From Eubacterium sp. (GTDB lineage Bacteria; Bacillota; Clostridia; Oscillospirales; Acutalibacteraceae), in contig JARHZA010000001.1 of the NCBI GenBank assembly GCA_029258375.1, forward strand, positions 535,564 through 599,563: a stretch of DNA of 64,000 nucleotides. Reading direction: 5' to 3'. The translations under genes were made by a program, and so were the position numbers. The notes under the pieces were generated by a model. The model did not search any database, had not been told where the DNA came from, and was given only the letters and a program-made list of their open reading frames with translations. Shown in pieces: positions 61,243-64,000 of the stretch (its first letter is position 1; every line of letters starts with the position of its first letter).

Positions 61243-62856
61243 ATGAAAAAGTATGCAAAAATAACACCAGAGGGAAGCAGAGATTTTCTTTTTGAAGAAT
61301 GTGATGATAGAAGAAAAATAGAAACTGCGCTTTCTTCGCTTTATAAAGAAAAGTTATATAGAAAAGTTATTACACCTGCAGTTGAGTTTTTGGATGTTTT
61401 TACAAGCGATAATATAGGTAATGACCTTGATGAAATGTATAAATTCGATGACTCTCAGGGCAGAACAACTGTGCTTCGCCCAGACAATACAATGCCTATT
61501 GCTCGCCTTGTTGCAACAAGATTAAAGAAAGATGATTTCCCAGTAAGACTTTATTATAATCAAAATGTTTTTGTAAGAAACAAAAAGCTTGCTGGCAGAG
61601 CAGATGAAATTGCTCAAAGTGGCATTGAGTTTATTGGAGACGGTTCTTTTGATGCTGATATTGAAGTTATAACAATGGCGGTTGAGGCATTAAAAAGAGC
61701 AAATCTAAAGTCATTTAAAATAGAAATAGGTCATGCTGGTTTCTTTAATGCGATTCTTGATAAGATGAATCTTTCATCAACAGAAAGGGCAGATATTTGT
61801 AAACTTATTGAGGGCAAAAACTATGCTGCACTTGGAGATATGCTTGATAAAATGGGCAATACTCCTGAAACAACAGTTCTGCATAAACTTCCAAGACTTT
61901 TTGGTGGAATAGACGTGCTTGAAACTGCAAAAGAACTTTACAGCAGTTATAAATCAAACGAGGCATTAAAATACGTTAAAACTGTTTATGAAAAACTTTG
62001 CAGTCTTGGTATGCAAGATTATATTATGATTGACCTTGGCCTTGTAAATCGTTCAAATTATTATACAGGTGTTATTTTTAGAGGATATGCTCAAGGCTCT
62101 GGCGTAACTGTTTTATCTGGTGGTAGATATGATAATCTTATTTCAGAATTTGGAATGGACGCTCCGGCAATTGGCTTTGCAGTAGATGTAAATGCGCTCT
62201 GTGAAGTTATGAATGAAACTATAAATGTATCAAGGCCTTTAAGAATTGCACTTACAAAAGGTAGGCTTGAAAAAAGTTCTGTTAAACTTTTTAAAACTAT
62301 GGGCCTTGATACTACAGAACTTGAAAATAAAGGAAGAAGGCTTATTCTTCCCCTTGATAAATATGAGGCTGTGCTTTCAAAAGCACCAGATGTTATAACT
62401 TATGTTGAACATGGTGTTTGTGATATTGGTGTTGTTGGTAAAGACACAATAGTTGAACACGGTAACTCTTTTTATGAAGTTATAGACCTTAATATAGGCA
62501 AGTGTCGCTTTGCTCTTGCTTGTAAAAAAGGTACAGATTTCTTTAGTGGTTACAAAAGAAAAGTTGTTGCGTCAAAATACCCTAAAATTACAAAAGAATT
62601 TTTTGAATCTAAAGGTATGGACGTTGATATTATAAAAATAGAAGGAAGCGTTGAACTTGCTCCACTGTTAGGACTTGCAGACGGTATAGTTGATATTGTT
62701 GAAACAGGTTCAACACTTAAAGAAAATGGACTTGAAGTTGTAGAAGAAATTTTGCCTGTTTCTGCAAGGGTTATAGTAAATATGGCATCAATGAAACTAA
62801 GAAAAGAAGAAATTGAAACTTTCCTTTTCGAAATGGAACTTGCAAGTAAAGTTTGA
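61243..62856 (+). CDS. hisZG: fused HisZ-HisG ATP phosphoribosyltransferase
   Basis: 537 residues in one continuous frame. Residues 1-328 are HisZ, the HisRS-like regulatory subunit (KYAKITPEGSRDFLFEEC, TVLRPDNTMPIARLVATR, YYTGVIFRGYAQGSG, LSGGRYDNLISEFG). Residues 331-537 are short-form HisG, the catalytic subunit (RPLRIALTKGRLEKSSVKLF, DVITYVEHGVCDIGVVGKDT, EGSVELAPLLGLADGIVDIVETGSTL). Normally two genes encode these. First step of histidine synthesis: ATP plus PRPP to phosphoribosyl-ATP. The ATG at 61243 fits the HisZ N-terminus and has AGGAAA upstream; a GTG at 61207 lies in the palindrome. hisD follows after 8 nt. Confidence 0.94.
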   Translation: MKKYAKITPEGSRDFLFEECDDRRKIETALSSLYKEKLYRKVITPAVEFLDVFTSDNIGNDLDEMYKFDDSQGRTTVLRPDNTMPIARLVATRLKKDDFPVRLYYNQNVFVRNKKLAGRADEIAQSGIEFIGDGSFDADIEVITMAVEALKRANLKSFKIEIGHAGFFNAILDKMNLSSTERADICKLIEGKNYAALGDMLDKMGNTPETTVLHKLPRLFGGIDVLETAKELYSSYKSNEALKYVKTVYEKLCSLGMQDYIMIDLGLVNRSNYYTGVIFRGYAQGSGVTVLSGGRYDNLISEFGMDAPAIGFAVDVNALCEVMNETINVSRPLRIALTKGRLEKSSVKLFKTMGLDTTELENKGRRLILPLDKYEAVLSKAPDVITYVEHGVCDIGVVGKDTIVEHGNSFYEVIDLNIGKCRFALACKKGTDFFSGYKRKVVASKYPKITKEFFESKGMDVDIIKIEGSVELAPLLGLADGIVDIVETGSTLKENGLEVVEEILPVSARVIVNMASMKLRKEEIETFLFEMELASKV

Positions 62857-62864
62857 GGTGTATT

Positions 62865-64000
62865 ATGAATATTACAAAAGCAAATGGTAAGGTAGAATAT
62901 GAACTTATTGAAAATTTAAAGAAAAGAAATCGTTCAATAAGTAATAAAACAATTGATATTGTGTCTACAATAATCAAAGCAGTTAGGGAAGATGGCGACG
63001 AAGCAGTTCGTGAATACACGGTAAGATTTGACGGTGTTTTGCCTAAAAAATGCGTTTTTGAAAAAGAAGAATTACAATCATATATTGATGAAGTAGATGA
63101 AGATTTCAAAAAAGCTTTGTTAAATGCTAAAAAGAATGTAGAAGACTTTCATAAACGTCAAACACAAGAAAGTTGGATGACAACACAGGAAAATGGTGTA
63201 ATAATGGGGCAACGTGTTCGTGGACTTCACAAAGTTGGTATCTATGTTCCTGGTGGCACAGCTGCTTATCCAAGTTCTGTTCTTATGAATGCAATTCCTG
63301 CAAGAATAGCAGGCGTTAAGGAAATTATTATGGTAACACCTCCAAGCAAGGACGGTAGCCCAAATCCAGATATTATGGCTGCTGCTGCCGTTGCTGGAGT
63401 GGATAAAGTGTTCCTTTGTGGTGGTGCACAAGCGATTGCGGCACTTGCTTATGGAACAGAAAAAATTCCTAAAGTAGATAAAATTGTAGGCCCTGGTAAT
63501 ATTTTTGTTGCCACTGCAAAAAAACTTCTTTATGGTGTTGTTGATATTGATATGGTTGCTGGTCCATCTGAAATTCTTGTAATTGCAGATATGAATGCAA
63601 GGCCATCATTCCTTGCAGCAGATTTAATGAGCCAAGCAGAACACGATAAAATGGCATCATCAATTCTTTTAACAACTTCTGAAGTTGTTGCTCGTGCAAC
63701 ACAAAAAGAAATTGAAAAGCAAATTAAATATCTTGAACGCCAAGAAATTATAGAGGCGTCATTAAATAAATATGGAGAAATAATTGTTTGTGATAGCATA
63801 GAACAGGCTATTGAATTTGCAAACGAACTTGCGCCAGAACATCTTGAACTTTGTGTTGATGATCCTTTCAAATATATTGGAATGATTGATAATGCAGGCT
63901 CAGTTTTCCTTGGTAACTGGTCTCCTGAACCACTTGGAGATTATTATGCAGGGCCAAACCATGTTCTTCCAACAAGTGGAACAGCAAGATTCTTTAGCCC
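62865..64000 (+). CDS. hisD: histidinol dehydrogenase (C-terminus outside window)
   Basis: The first 378 residues of about 430. The enzyme oxidises histidinol to histidine in two NAD-dependent steps. Seen: GLHKVGIYVPGGTAAYPSSVLM, PPSKDGSPNPDIMAAA, LCGGAQAIAALAYGTE, IVGPGNIFVATAKKLL, the zinc-ligand region SQAEHDKMASSILLT, and APEHLEL, with GNWSPEPLGDYYAGPNHVLPT near the cut end. GAGGTG overlaps the end of hisZG; 8-nt gap. The remainder of the his operon lies beyond base 64000. Confidence 0.97.
   Translation, partial: MNITKANGKVEYELIENLKKRNRSISNKTIDIVSTIIKAVREDGDEAVREYTVRFDGVLPKKCVFEKEELQSYIDEVDEDFKKALLNAKKNVEDFHKRQTQESWMTTQENGVIMGQRVRGLHKVGIYVPGGTAAYPSSVLMNAIPARIAGVKEIIMVTPPSKDGSPNPDIMAAAAVAGVDKVFLCGGAQAIAALAYGTEKIPKVDKIVGPGNIFVATAKKLLYGVVDIDMVAGPSEILVIADMNARPSFLAADLMSQAEHDKMASSILLTTSEVVARATQKEIEKQIKYLERQEIIEASLNKYGEIIVCDSIEQAIEFANELAPEHLELCVDDPFKYIGMIDNAGSVFLGNWSPEPLGDYYAGPNHVLPTSGTARFFS

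Noticed and set aside
1..64000. Mobile elements, prophage, CRISPR arrays and toxin-antitoxin pairs
   Set aside because: I looked for transposases, integrases, evenly spaced repeats and paired small genes and found none. The gene content is housekeeping apart from the patches noted.

Overview
The window is about 64 kb of AT-rich bacterial chromosome carrying almost entirely housekeeping genes. Several features point to a Gram-positive Firmicute of class Clostridia: PolC-type replicative polymerase, the MurT/GatD lipid II amidation pair, the infC-rpmI-rplT attenuator leader, AGGAGG-type ribosome binding sites everywhere and AT-biased codon use. The genus cannot be fixed from the sequence alone. 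I see no prophage, insertion sequence, CRISPR array, rRNA or tRNA gene.

Layout. 1-2.5 kb: two minus-strand glycan hydrolases, a GH20 hexosaminidase cut by the window edge and a membrane-anchored GH25 lysozyme. 2.7-6.4 kb: a DtxR-type iron regulator divergent from feoA-feoA-feoB and a small Cys-rich Feo-associated protein. Three copies of one 16-bp palindrome lie in the feo control regions. 6.5-11 kb: yebC, glyA, an aminotransferase and trpS. 11.2-16.1 kb: a five-gene cluster of unknown purpose, with two related SCP2-like proteins flanking a class III (GSA-type) aminotransferase and a split transketolase. 16.3-19.8 kb: pstSCAB, whose PstS has its two lobes in swapped order. 20-24 kb: pyk, mltG, thyA, dfrA. 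24-25.3 kb: infC-rpmI-rplT with an attenuator leader and an AUC start codon.

25.6-43.2 kb is a long, tightly overlapping plus-strand run: trmH-like, dprA, topA, trmFO, plsX, rnc, a radical SAM gene, smc, ftsY, rdgB, yhbY, nadD, yqeK, rsfS and leuS. It covers RNA modification, chromosome maintenance, protein targeting, NAD synthesis and translation. 43.2-46.2 kb holds a convergent radical SAM gene and murT-gatD. 46.4-61 kb holds rpsB-tsf, then a 2.6-kb patch of five small accessory genes, then pyrH-frr-uppS-cdsA-dxr-rseP-ispG-polC (UMP kinase, ribosome recycling, isoprenoid and phospholipid precursors, site-2 protease, replication). 61-64 kb begins the histidine operon with a fused hisZ-hisG gene and hisD, which runs off the end.

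The most unusual points are the PolC that lacks the proofreading exonuclease insertion, the SCP2/aminotransferase/transketolase cluster, the lobe-swapped PstS, the HisZ-HisG fusion with a palindrome at its promoter, and the shared feo operator. Most promoters I can recognise also carry a TGn extension of the -10 box.
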